DNA of 15,038 nt from a bacterium (lineage in GTDB: Bacteria; Myxococcota_A; Bradymonadia; UBA7976; UBA1532). The position numbers and the translations under genes are program-made. A model generated the notes under the pieces. It was not told where the DNA came from. It saw only the letters and a list, made by a program, of their open reading frames with translations, and did not search any database. The stretch spans positions 1-15,038 of the forward strand of contig JAUHVS010000068.1 of the NCBI GenBank assembly GCA_030424955.1, written 5' to 3'. This document shows, piece by piece, positions 1 through 6,236 of the stretch (positions are counted from its first letter, which is position 1; every line of letters starts with the position of its first letter).

Positions 1-195
1 CCTCGCCGCCGGCCGCACCAGCGCCGCCTTCGCCGCCGGCCGCACCGGCGCCGCCTTCACCGCCGATACCGCCCTGGCCGCCGACGCCGCCCTGGCCGCC
101 GACGCCGCCCTGGCCGCCGACGCCACCCTGGCCGCCTGCGCCACCCTGGCCCCCCGCGCCGCCCTGGCCGCCGTCGATACCGCCGGCGCCGCCCG
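1..195. repeat. Tandem low-complexity repeat coding for a Gly-Gly-X tether
   Basis: The first ~195 bases are made of short tandem units of gccgcc type. Between about 65 and 185 there is an 18-base period (gccgccctggccgccgac and variants) encoding GGQGGV/A on the minus strand; at 1-60 a longer 27-base unit encodes GGEGGAGAA twice. All units keep the reading frame, so copy-number change would lengthen or shorten the tether without a frameshift. Confidence 0.75.
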
Positions 196-313
196 CAGCG
201 GTCGCGTCCGGATCACCGCCCGGGTTGTTCTCGCCGTCGTCGCAGCCCAACCCGAGCACGCTCAGCGTGCTGATCAGCAGCGCGAGCCGCGCCACCCTCC
301 ACCAATGCCGCAT
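1..313 (-). CDS. Gly-rich lipoprotein, N-terminal part (runs off left edge)
   Basis: Only the first 104 codons are in the window; the gene continues leftward beyond base 1. Reading from ATG at 313, the protein begins MRHWWRVARLALLIS and has a short basic n-region, a hydrophobic stretch and a lipobox-like end LGLGC, with Cys24 as the probable lipidated residue, followed by Asp-Asp. After an Asn/Pro/Asp-containing spacer of about 15 residues it becomes a Gly-Gly-X tether: GGQGGA and GGQGGV units, then two copies of a GGEGGAGAA-type unit. A GGGGAG ribosome-binding site lies 7 bases before the ATG. The layout (lipobox, Asp-Asp, Gly tether) matches the HmuY-family lipoprotein at 2331-3260, so this may be a second surface lipoprotein of the same design. 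The globular domain lies outside the window, so no function can be assigned. Confidence 0.8.
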   Translation of the reverse strand, partial: MRHWWRVARLALLISTLSVLGLGCDDGENNPGGDPDATAAGGAGGIDGGQGGAGGQGGAGGQGGVGGQGGVGGQGGVGGQGGIGGEGGAGAAGGEGGAGAAGGE

Positions 314-362
314 GGCATGTCTCCCCAATGACTGGTTCTCGGAACTCAGCAACGATGAGCAA

Positions 363-397
363 AGCCTCTTCATGGCTTCGCCAAAGGCTCTATTTTT
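363..397 (+). terminator. Weak hairpin with T-run between the HHH gene and the Gly-rich lipoprotein
   Basis: AGCCT (363-367) can pair with AGGCT (385-389), enclosing TGGC/GCCA (373-376 with 380-383) around a TTC loop, followed on the plus strand by TATTTTT (391-397). The T-run favours rightward termination, although the flanking genes run leftward; leftward the hairpin is followed only by TTTGCTC. It could be a weak bidirectional terminator or a guard against antisense reading. The lower stem is short and the internal loop is asymmetric, so confidence is low. Confidence 0.3.
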
Positions 398-653
398 CGC
401 CGGAGAGCCGCGCGCGGCGCGCCGCGGTGTACGCCCACCAGGCCTTCGGCTCACCGCCCTCGGCCTGGTCGATGGCCGACAGGAACACGTCGATCATGCA
501 GGGGTCGTGGCGGGTCTGGGTCAGCGCGCAGAGCCGGTCGTACAGGGCGTAGGCGTCCTGGCCGCGGAGCGCGGCGATGGTGGTGATGCCGAGCACGGCG
601 AGGTCGCCGTCGGTGGCGGGGCCCACGTTGCGCAGCCGTTGCAGCTCACTCAC
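390..653 (-). CDS. Small helix-hairpin-helix protein, Cdd1/'pathogenicity locus' family
   Basis: 87 residues from GTG at 653 to TAG at 390-392. The protein starts VSELQRLRNVGPATDGDLAVLGI, a helix-hairpin-helix signature (LRNVGPATDGDL), and continues with RLCALTQTRHDPCMIDVFLSA and a Trp-Trp motif (PKAWWAYTAARR). This order and the ~85-95 residue length match the Cdd1 family (PF11731), whose biochemical role is not established; the HhH suggests nucleic-acid binding. The start is chosen because conserved sequence begins there: the frame is open further upstream to 878, but that part is Arg/Pro-rich antisense of the metalloprotease. The GTG start overlaps the metalloprotease stop by 8 bases (GTGAGTGA) and has no strong ribosome-binding site, so translation is probably coupled. 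Linking a DNA-binding-type protein to an exported protease is odd functionally. Confidence 0.8.
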   Translation of the reverse strand: MSELQRLRNVGPATDGDLAVLGITTIAALRGQDAYALYDRLCALTQTRHDPCMIDVFLSAIDQAEGGEPKAWWAYTAARRARLSGEK

Positions 654-2214
654 GGCGGCGCCGCCAGCCGAGCAGCAGGCACAGGGCCGCCCAGAGCGGG
701 GCGGGCGACGGCGTGGCCTGGCAGCCGCCGGCGTCCTCCGCGCCGTCCGCGCCGTCCGCGGTGGCGGGGGCGCCGGCGTCATCGCCTGCGGGGGGCCCGG
801 CGTCGGCCTCGGGCGAGGGCCCACTGTCGCTGACGCCGCCGTCCACTGGGCCCGCGTCGGGCACGGGGGCGGCCCCACCGAGGCCGGCCACGCACGCGGC
901 GACCTCGTCCGGGGCGCCCACGCACAGGCCCGGGCGCCGGCTCTCGCCGGTCATGCGGGTGTTGGTCACCCAGGTCACCACCGTGGTCCAGTCGTCGCCC
1001 ACCTCGAGGGCCTCGCTGCCGTCGAGGGGCAGCTCCACGGGCGGCAGCTGGCTGCGCCCCGCGCGGCCGGCCATGAACAGGCGCAGGCCGTCGAGGGTGT
1101 CGGCGTCGCCCACCAGCGCGGCGGTGAGCGCCGAGCGGCCCCCGACGTTGGCGCGGTAGTAGTGGCTGCTCATGCGGAAGAACCGCTCGCGGGCGTCGCG
1201 GTGGGGCAGGGTGACGTTGTCCATCTTCAGCGCGGGGTAGTCGGCCCCGCGGGCGTAGCTGAGCGCCGGATCGGCGTAGGGCCCCGTGTACAGGTTCCAC
1301 TGGGCCAGCTCGACCAGGGCCTCGGCCAGGCTGCTGTCGTAGGCGTCTCGCAGCAGGGCGTCGAGGGCGTCGATCCACTCGGGATCGGCCACGCCGTTCG
1401 CGCCGTTGATGCAGGCCTCCCACAGGGCCGGGATGATGCCGTCGCCGTGGCGCTCCGACAGGAACTGGAACACCAGCCCGGCGCCATAGCTGAAGGCGTC
1501 GACGGGGCCGGGCAGCGGCTCGTTGAGGGGGCGGTCGGGGTTGTCGAGGTAGCCGTCGATGAAGTGCTCGAAGTCCGACAGGCTCGGGTCGTAGCGCTCG
1601 GTGGCCCACACGGCGGTGGCCTCGGCGAGCACGGCGCCCTGGTTGACGTCGTAGGCCGCCTGCACGGCGTGGAAGTACTCGTGGCTGGCGAGGATGCGCA
1701 CGGCGTAGTCGAAGGACGGGTAGCCGTAGCCCGCGAAGTCGTTCTCTTGGGCCATGTAGCCGGCGCACTGCTCCGGGTGGTCGGCCAGGCAGGCCTCGCG
1801 GTCGTAGCGCCCGTCGCCCACGCCGTCGAAGTCCAGCAGGTACACGTCGAACAGGGCGTCGCCGCCGTTGGTGGGGGTCACGATGTCGTCGGCGATGGGG
1901 GGCCGGAAGCCCAGCTCGTCGGTGTAGAACCGCGCCACCTCGTCATAGCGGGTGGCCACCAACAGCACGCTGGGCGGGGTGCCCTCGACGTCCGCCCCCG
2001 GCACCGCGTGGGCCCCCTGGCGGGTGAACCAGATCCGAAAGCCGCCGCCGGGGGACACCACCGACTCCACCACGTCGTTGGGCCCGTAGCGGTGCAGCTC
2101 CCGGTTGTTGGGGCTGTCGGGGCGCAGGGCGGCCGCGTGGCGGCCGACGGCGGGGGGGGCGGGATCGCAGCCCAGGGGGGCCAGCAGCAGCAGGGGCAGG
2201 GCGCGCTTGAGCAC
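646..2214 (-). CDS. MXAN_6640-like putative secreted zinc metalloprotease with MYXO-CTERM tail
   Basis: 522 residues from GTG at 2214, with a GAGG ribosome-binding site 6 bases upstream. The N-terminus VLKRALPLLLLAPLGC is a signal peptide, possibly a lipoprotein signal with Cys17. The zinc site is HEYFH at residues 178-182 (ligands His178 and His182, catalytic Glu179), followed by LAEATAVWATE, where Glu198 is the likely third ligand, as in gluzincin-type enzymes. This HEYFHAVQ plus AEATAVW pattern resembles the MXAN_6640 family of putative metalloproteases. From about residue 440 comes an Asp/Ala/Gly/Pro linker, then GGCQATPSP, a hydrophobic helix (PLWAALCLLLGW) and RRRRE: a MYXO-CTERM-type sorting signal with the expected Cys before the helix, which a myxosortase would be expected to process. 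Substrate unknown. It lies 116 bases downstream of the HmuY-like gene and overlaps the HhH gene at its 3' end. Gene boundaries and metalloprotease fold are well supported; activity is inferred. Confidence 0.88.
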   Translation of the reverse strand: MLKRALPLLLLAPLGCDPAPPAVGRHAAALRPDSPNNRELHRYGPNDVVESVVSPGGGFRIWFTRQGAHAVPGADVEGTPPSVLLVATRYDEVARFYTDELGFRPPIADDIVTPTNGGDALFDVYLLDFDGVGDGRYDREACLADHPEQCAGYMAQENDFAGYGYPSFDYAVRILASHEYFHAVQAAYDVNQGAVLAEATAVWATERYDPSLSDFEHFIDGYLDNPDRPLNEPLPGPVDAFSYGAGLVFQFLSERHGDGIIPALWEACINGANGVADPEWIDALDALLRDAYDSSLAEALVELAQWNLYTGPYADPALSYARGADYPALKMDNVTLPHRDARERFFRMSSHYYRANVGGRSALTAALVGDADTLDGLRLFMAGRAGRSQLPPVELPLDGSEALEVGDDWTTVVTWVTNTRMTGESRRPGLCVGAPDEVAACVAGLGGAAPVPDAGPVDGGVSDSGPSPEADAGPPAGDDAGAPATADGADGAEDAGGCQATPSPAPLWAALCLLLGWRRRRE

Positions 2215-2306
2215 GGGCGACCTCGGGGGGTGGGGGCCAGGCCGGTGCGCCCGCGGAGGGCGAGCGCGCCGCCGGACTCGGAGCGGGCAGAGGGCCACGG
2301 CGGCGC

Positions 2307-2327
2307 GGCCCACGGGGGGGCTGGGCC
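2307..2327 (-). other. GC-rich hairpin just after the HmuY-like stop codon
   Basis: On the minus strand GGCCCA and TGGGCC pair perfectly around a nine-base C-rich loop, 3 bases after the stop codon of the HmuY-like gene. There is no T-run, so it is not a standard intrinsic terminator; it could protect or process the 3' end of an upstream message within a leftward operon. Confidence 0.35.
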
Positions 2328-2330
2328 GGC

Positions 2331-3260
2331 TCAGTCCAGGTAGGCCCAGCGCACCTTCATCTGCCCGGAGTTGCTGGGCATGCCGGCGCTGCCGGTCTCG
2401 TCGCACACCTCTTGGTTGGCGGTGGCGTAGTACTGATCGACCACGAACTTCACGTGGCGGCCGTCCGCCAGGGCGATGACATACACGTTGCCGGTCATCT
2501 GCACGCAGGCGGCGTAGGTCCAGTAGGTGCTCAGCACGGTCCCCGGCGACGGCAGGCCGGAGCCATCGGGCACCACCTCGCAGCTCTCGGTCATGTACTG
2601 CTCGGCGAAGAACGGCACCTCGGGCACGGCGTCGAGGGCGCCGAAGTCGGTGTTGGGGGCGGTGCGGCCGCCCTCCACGCAGCCGGGGCCGGCCACGCCG
2701 CTGTTGAGGCGGAACACGTAGCGGCGCACCGACAGGTCCCACTCGCCGTCGATGAAGGCCTCCTCGTCGCTGAGGGCGAGCTTCTCGAGCCCGGCGTCGG
2801 TGAAGCGCATGTAGACGAAGCTCTCGGTGGGCTGGAAGCCGCCGCCGGTGCTGTCGATCTCGGTCACCCACCAGCCGTTGGCCTCGTCGCGGGTGTTGAT
2901 CACCTCGCCGGTGCTGACGTTGTCCTTGAGGTCCAGCCCGAGGATGGCCTCGTCCTCGCACGGCACGGGGTGGGCCTCGCACACGGGCGCCATGCCGCCG
3001 GCACCGCCCATGCCGCCCTCGCCGCCCACGCCGCCGGCACCGCCCATGCCGCCGGCACCGCCCATGCCGCCCATGCCGCCAGCACCGCCCATGCCGCCCA
3101 TGCCGCCCTCGCCGCCAGCGCCCATGTCGACGGCGATGGCGCCGCCCGCGCCGCCGGATCCGCCCTCGCCCCCCGCGTCGCTGTCATCATCGCAGCCGAG
3201 GGGCAGGGTCCACAGGGCGAGGCAGGGCAGGAGCAGCTTCAACGACGACTTGACCAGCAT
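2331..3260 (-). CDS. HmuY-family lipoprotein with Gly-rich tether
   Basis: 309 residues from ATG at 3260, with GGAG 6 bases upstream. The signal MLVKSSLKLLLPCLALWTLPLGC ends in a lipobox-like PLGC (Cys23) followed by three Asp. Residues ~30-90 are a Gly-Gly-(Ala/Met/Glu/Val) tether containing about a dozen GGM/GGA units. The globular domain (about 105-309) has HmuY-family features (PF14064): STGEVINT, FVYMRFTDAGLEKL, the hallmark GEWDLSVRRYVFRLNSG at 172-188, and a terminal VIALADGRHVKFVVDQYY. HmuY of Porphyromonas gingivalis is a surface haem-binding lipoprotein using two His ligands. Here His is scarce (His97 lies before the domain, His269 near the end), so haem binding cannot be assumed. 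No TonB-dependent receptor is present in the window to support haem uptake. The gene is divergent from the S8 protease, with 97 bases between them. Confidence 0.85.
   Translation of the reverse strand: MLVKSSLKLLLPCLALWTLPLGCDDDSDAGGEGGSGGAGGAIAVDMGAGGEGGMGGMGGAGGMGGMGGAGGMGGAGGVGGEGGMGGAGGMAPVCEAHPVPCEDEAILGLDLKDNVSTGEVINTRDEANGWWVTEIDSTGGGFQPTESFVYMRFTDAGLEKLALSDEEAFIDGEWDLSVRRYVFRLNSGVAGPGCVEGGRTAPNTDFGALDAVPEVPFFAEQYMTESCEVVPDGSGLPSPGTVLSTYWTYAACVQMTGNVYVIALADGRHVKFVVDQYYATANQEVCDETGSAGMPSNSGQMKVRWAYLD
2993..3125. repeat. 9-base tandem repeat coding for the Gly-Gly-Met/Ala tether
   Basis: Repeated 9-base units such as ccgcccatg and ccgccggca encode GGM and GGA triplets on the minus strand. 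The units are imperfect but in frame, so length can change by slippage without loss of reading frame. The design parallels the array at the left edge, with a different unit length. Confidence 0.7.
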
Positions 3261-3357
3261 GGAGGTCTCCACGGAACGTGGCCCGGCGCTGAGCCAGTCC
3301 GGCGAGGATCTGGCGGGCCGAGCGATCAGAGAGTCAGCGAGAGATTCGAGGGGCGAC
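3261..3357. promoter_or_regulatory. Divergent intergenic region, HmuY-like gene / S8 protease
   Basis: These 97 bases separate two divergent starts and must hold both promoters unless the genes are read from elsewhere. Ribosome-binding sites are visible at both ends: GGAG before the leftward ATG at 3260 and GAGGGG before the rightward ATG at 3358. No -35/-10 pair convincing enough to call was found. Confidence 0.4.
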
Positions 3358-4995
3358 ATGAAAGCGAAACCAAACCTTCTGGTCCACTGCTTGTTGAGCG
3401 GAGGGCTGACGGGGGTCGCCCTCGCGCAGGGCCCGGCGGAGATCGGCGCGGAGCCCCCGGCCGCGCCGGTGGCGTACCGCGACGGTGGGGCGCTGCGCCA
3501 GGCGGTGCGCCTGGGGCGGGTGGGCCCCCGCGTGGCGGTGCGGATCACCGTGCCCGACGGCCGGCAGTTCGAGGCCCAGATCGATGCGCACGCCCTGGTG
3601 CGGCTGCAGCCCGGCGCGGACGCCGCGGCGGTGTGGTCGCGGCTCAACCTGCGCCCGATCCGGCGGGTGCACCGCGGCGCGCGCATCTGGCAGGTCGCCG
3701 GGGCCCCTGGGGAGGACGGCCTGGCGGTGGCCGCCCGCCTCGCCGAGGGCGCTGAGGGCGTGGCCAACGCCGCCCCCGACCTGTGGCTCGCCCACACCCG
3801 CCACGCCATCGCCATCCCGCCGAACGATCCGCGCTACGCCGGCCAGTGGTACCTGGATCGCATCGACGTGGAGTCCGCCTGGCGGCTGTCGAGCGGCGCC
3901 GCCGAGGTGAGCATCGCCATCATCGACGGCGGCTGCGCCACCGAGCACCCGGATCTGGTGGACAAGATGGACCCCGGCTACGACGCCGCGGACGACGACG
4001 ACGATCCCAACCCGCAGATCGGCTTCCCCGGCGACAACCACGGCACCGCGGTGGCCGGCGTGGCGGCCGCCAGCACCGACAACGGCGTCGGCATGGCGGG
4101 CACCTGCCCCGAGTGCCGGCTGCGCTGCGTGCGCCTGCTGCCCGAGGACGGGGGCCCCGTGCCCGTGTCCGCCGACGTGGCCGCCTTCGACTTCGCGGTC
4201 GAGCAGGGGGCGTGGATCATCAACAACTCGTGGGGCTTCAGCCAGCCCATGCCGGCGCCGGCGGACCTGGCCGCGGCCATCCAGCACGCGGCCACCGCCG
4301 GGCGGGACGGCAAGGGCAGCCTGGTGGTCTTCGCGGTGGGCAACGACAGCCGCCGGCTGGGCAACGACGAGCTGCCCGCGCTGCCGGGCGTGCTGGGGGT
4401 GGGGGCGACCAACAACTTCGACCAGCTCACCCAGTTCAGCAACACCGGCCGCGCCGTGGACGTGGTGGCGCCCACCGGCACGCTGGCGACGGATCTGCCG
4501 GGCGCCGCGGGCGAGGATCCGGGCGACTACACCCACCTGTTCGGGGGCACGTCGTCGGCGGCGCCGGTGGTGTCGGGCCTCGCCGGCCTGCTGATGGCCG
4601 CGGCGCCCGATCGCACGGCGCAGGCGATCCACGACGCCCTGACCGAGACGGCGGCGCAGAGCCTGTACGCCGCTGAGCTCGGCGCGGACGGCCACGATCC
4701 GGAGTATGGCTTCGGGGTCGTGCAGCCCGCGGCGGCGCTGCGGCAGCTCCTGGGGCTGCCCGAGCCGGGCGAGGGGCCCGACGCGGGCCCACCTGACGCG
4801 GGCGCGGTGGACGCGGGCGCACCGGACGGCGGCGCCACCGACGGCGCGGCGGGGGCGGATGCGGGCGATGCGGGGGCAGAAACGAGAAAACCCGCCGCGT
4901 CGGACGATGGCTGTCGAGCCATCGGGCCAACGGGCGGGTCTCCCCTGCTGATCGCGCTGCTGGGCCTGCTGGGTCTCCGCCGACGCCGGCGCTAG
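3358..4995 (+). CDS. Secreted subtilisin-like serine protease (peptidase S8) with MYXO-CTERM tail
   Basis: 545 residues from ATG at 3358, with GAGGGG 4 bases upstream. The signal peptide MKAKPNLLVHCLLSGGLTGVALA is followed by a probable cut before Gln. Residues ~50-150 resemble an inhibitory propeptide. The catalytic domain runs from about 160 to 465 and carries the full triad: Asp190 in AIIDGGCATEHPDL, His228 in GDNHGTAVAGV and Ser399 in GGTSSAAPVVSG, plus the oxyanion Asn329 in FAVGNDS. The Cys pair in GTCPECRLRC may form a disulfide. The C-terminus has an Asp/Ala/Gly linker (DAGPPDAGAVDAGAPDGG), then DDGCRAIGPTGG, a hydrophobic helix (PLLIALLGLLGL) and RRRRR, a MYXO-CTERM sorting signal. 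The enzyme should be exported and anchored or released at the outer surface after processing. The codons for residues ~508-528 differ from the rest of the gene (AGA, AAA, TGT, CGA, CCA, TCT), apparently because they also spell the rpsD terminator. Confidence 0.93.
   Translation: MKAKPNLLVHCLLSGGLTGVALAQGPAEIGAEPPAAPVAYRDGGALRQAVRLGRVGPRVAVRITVPDGRQFEAQIDAHALVRLQPGADAAAVWSRLNLRPIRRVHRGARIWQVAGAPGEDGLAVAARLAEGAEGVANAAPDLWLAHTRHAIAIPPNDPRYAGQWYLDRIDVESAWRLSSGAAEVSIAIIDGGCATEHPDLVDKMDPGYDAADDDDDPNPQIGFPGDNHGTAVAGVAAASTDNGVGMAGTCPECRLRCVRLLPEDGGPVPVSADVAAFDFAVEQGAWIINNSWGFSQPMPAPADLAAAIQHAATAGRDGKGSLVVFAVGNDSRRLGNDELPALPGVLGVGATNNFDQLTQFSNTGRAVDVVAPTGTLATDLPGAAGEDPGDYTHLFGGTSSAAPVVSGLAGLLMAAAPDRTAQAIHDALTETAAQSLYAAELGADGHDPEYGFGVVQPAAALRQLLGLPEPGEGPDAGPPDAGAVDAGAPDGGATDGAAGADAGDAGAETRKPAASDDGCRAIGPTGGSPLLIALLGLLGLRRRRR
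4882..4939 (-). terminator. Strong intrinsic terminator of rpsD, inside the S8 protease coding sequence
   Basis: Read leftward, ACCCGCC (4939-4933) pairs with GGCGGGT (4896-4890), CGTTGG with CCGACG (one wobble pair), and GATGGCT (4923-4917) with AGCCATC (4912-4906) around a CGAC loop, giving about 20 pairs in one rod-like hairpin. It is followed at once by TTTTCTCGTTTC on the leftward strand. The nearest leftward gene is rpsD, whose stop is about 140 bases upstream. In the rightward direction no T-run follows, so the protease message should pass. The whole structure sits in codons for the linker end and Cys motif of the protease's sorting tail. Confidence 0.8.
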
Positions 4996-5079
4996 CCGAG
5001 CCGGCCGAGGTCGCCGTGCGAGACGGTGAGGGGCGTGGGCCACCCGAGGTGGGCGGCCACGACCCTCTGCAGCCAACGC

Positions 5080-5694
5080 CTACAGCAGTCGGGCGTAGTA
5101 CTCGACCACGAGCTGGACTTCGATCTCGAAGGGCACCGAGCTCTCGTCCGGCAGGCCGGTGATCTTGGTGGTCAGCTTCTCAGCGTCGAAGTCGATCCAC
5201 TCGGGGCGCATCAGCGAGACGCTCTCGAGGCTCTCGGCGACGACCTTGAGCTTCTGGCTGCGCTCGCGCAGCTCGATCACGTCGCCCTCGCGGACGCGGA
5301 TCGACGCCACGTTGGCCTTGCGGCCGTTGAGGCGGAAGTGGCCGTGGTTCACGAGCTGACGGGCCGCCGGGATGGTGGCGGCGTAGCCAGCGCGGAAGAT
5401 CACGTTGTCGAGGCGGCGCTCGAGCAGCTCGAGGAGCTTGATGCCGGTCTCGGTCTTGCCACGGCGGGCCTCGACCATCAGGCGGCGGAACTGCCGCTCA
5501 CTGACGCCATAGTTGAAGCGAAGCTTCTGCTTCTCCTTCAGCTGGCGGGCGTAGTCGCTGGGGCGACGCCGGCGCATGCCGCCGTGCTGGCCGGGCGGGT
5601 ACGGGCGGCGCTCGATCGTCTTCCGGGAAAGGCCGGGGAGATCGAGTCCCAGGGCGCGCATCTGCTTGACGCGGGGTCCAGTGCTTCGGGCCAT
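5080..5694 (-). CDS. rpsD: 30S ribosomal protein S4
   Basis: 204 residues from ATG at 5694 to TAG. The protein initiates 30S assembly by binding 16S rRNA. The sequence MARSTGPRVKQMRALGLDLPGLSRKTIERRPYPPGQHG is the zinc-free form of the S4 N-terminus, without the four-Cys cluster seen in some bacteria. The middle contains SDYARQLKEKQKLRFNYGVSERQFRRLM, and the S4 RNA-binding domain follows (LELLERRLDNVIFRAGYAATIPAARQLVNHGHFRLNGRKANVASIRVREGD). The C-terminus YYARLL is typical. Length is normal. In many bacteria rpsD lies among ribosomal genes upstream of rpoA; here it stands alone between a protease and sufE, with its own promoter and terminator. The ribosome-binding site is weak and A-rich (AAAGAAG). 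Confidence 0.97.
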   Translation of the reverse strand: MARSTGPRVKQMRALGLDLPGLSRKTIERRPYPPGQHGGMRRRRPSDYARQLKEKQKLRFNYGVSERQFRRLMVEARRGKTETGIKLLELLERRLDNVIFRAGYAATIPAARQLVNHGHFRLNGRKANVASIRVREGDVIELRERSQKLKVVAESLESVSLMRPEWIDFDAEKLTTKITGLPDESSVPFEIEVQLVVEYYARLL

Positions 5695-5739
5695 GAAATC
5701 TTCTCTTTTCTATACAACAGGTGAACCAGCAGCCCGCGC

Positions 5740-5767
5740 ATTCTAGGGAAGGCCGTCCAGGGCGCAA
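5740..5767 (-). promoter_or_regulatory. Probable sigma-70 promoter of rpsD
   Basis: On the leftward strand TTGCGC (5767-5762) and TAGAAT (5745-5740) are separated by 16 bases. The -10 matches TATAAT at five of six positions and the -35 keeps TTG. Predicted transcription start is near 5733, giving an rpsD leader of about 38 bases. It lies directly after the sufE terminator T-run, as expected for an independent unit. Confidence 0.6.
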
Positions 5768-5792
5768 GAAAAATCAGGGTTGAACCCCCTGA
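5766..5792 (-). terminator. Intrinsic terminator after the sufE-like gene
   Basis: Leftward, TCAGGG (5792-5787) and CCCTGA (5779-5774) form a perfect six-pair stem around GGTTCAA, followed by TTTTTCTT. An alternative eight-pair stem, AACCCCCT (5815-5808) with AGGGGGTT (5790-5783), uses the same bases and would exclude it. It starts 37 bases after the sufE stop and separates that gene from rpsD. Confidence 0.65.
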
Positions 5793-5828
5793 AGGCCTTG
5801 ACGGCAAAGGGGGTTTGGGCGGTGCCGG

Positions 5829-6236
5829 TCAGGCCGCCAGGGCGGCCGCAGCGAGGGCCCGCATCCGATCCACCATGGCCGCGAAGCCATTTCGCCGGTT
5901 GGGGGACAGGTGGCTGTCGAGGCCCAGGGTGCGGAACACCGCGCCCACGTCCGTGGCCAGCACCTCGGCCGGGGCCTTGCCGTCGAGCAGCACCATCAGC
6001 ACCGCCACCAGCCCGCGCACGATGTGGGCGTCGGAGTCGGCCTGGTAGCGCATCACCCCGCCCTCCAGGCCGCCCACGAGCCAGACCTGGCTCAGGCAGC
6101 CGCGGATCTTCGTCTCGTCGGTGCGCGCGGCCTCGGGCAGGGCGGGCAGCTCGCGGCCCAGCTCGATGAGGTAGCCGAAGCGCTCCTCCCAGTCGCCGAG
6201 GAAGTCGAAGTTCTCGATGAGCTCGTCGATGGTCAC
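5829..6236 (-). CDS. sufE: SufE-family sulfur acceptor protein
   Basis: 135 residues from GTG at 6236; GGGAG lies 7 bases upstream. SufE accepts persulfide sulfur from the cysteine desulfurase SufS and passes it to the Fe-S scaffold in the cytoplasm. The hallmark is IRGCLSQVWL, with acceptor Cys47 (family consensus GCxSQVWL). Other typical parts are the N-terminal DELIENFDFLGDWEERFGYLIELGREL and, near the C-terminus, LGLDSHLSPNRRNGFAAMVDRMRALA. Length matches the family (about 135-145). No sufS or sufBCD is adjacent. CsdE is the close paralogue and cannot be excluded from sequence alone. Confidence 0.93.
   Translation of the reverse strand: MTIDELIENFDFLGDWEERFGYLIELGRELPALPEAARTDETKIRGCLSQVWLVGGLEGGVMRYQADSDAHIVRGLVAVLMVLLDGKAPAEVLATDVGAVFRTLGLDSHLSPNRRNGFAAMVDRMRALAAAALAA

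Noticed and set aside
1..195. CRISPR-like or satellite array at the left edge
   Set aside because: The units are 18-27 bases, directly adjacent with no unique spacers, and stay in frame as Gly-Gly-X codons of a lipoprotein; it is coding low complexity.
654..878. Longer N-terminus for the HhH/Cdd1-like protein
   Set aside because: The 75 extra residues are Arg/Pro-rich and lie fully in another frame of the metalloprotease tail; conserved sequence begins at the GTG at 653 and gives the usual family length.
3334..5076. 580-codon open frame on the minus strand opposite the S8 protease
   Set aside because: Rich in Arg/Ala/Gly/His with no domain, fully antisense to a protease with an intact catalytic triad; typical shadow frame in GC-rich DNA.
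4996..5079. Rightward terminator for the S8 protease
   Set aside because: Only a short CCACC-CGA-GGTGG hairpin without a T-run is present; not enough to call.
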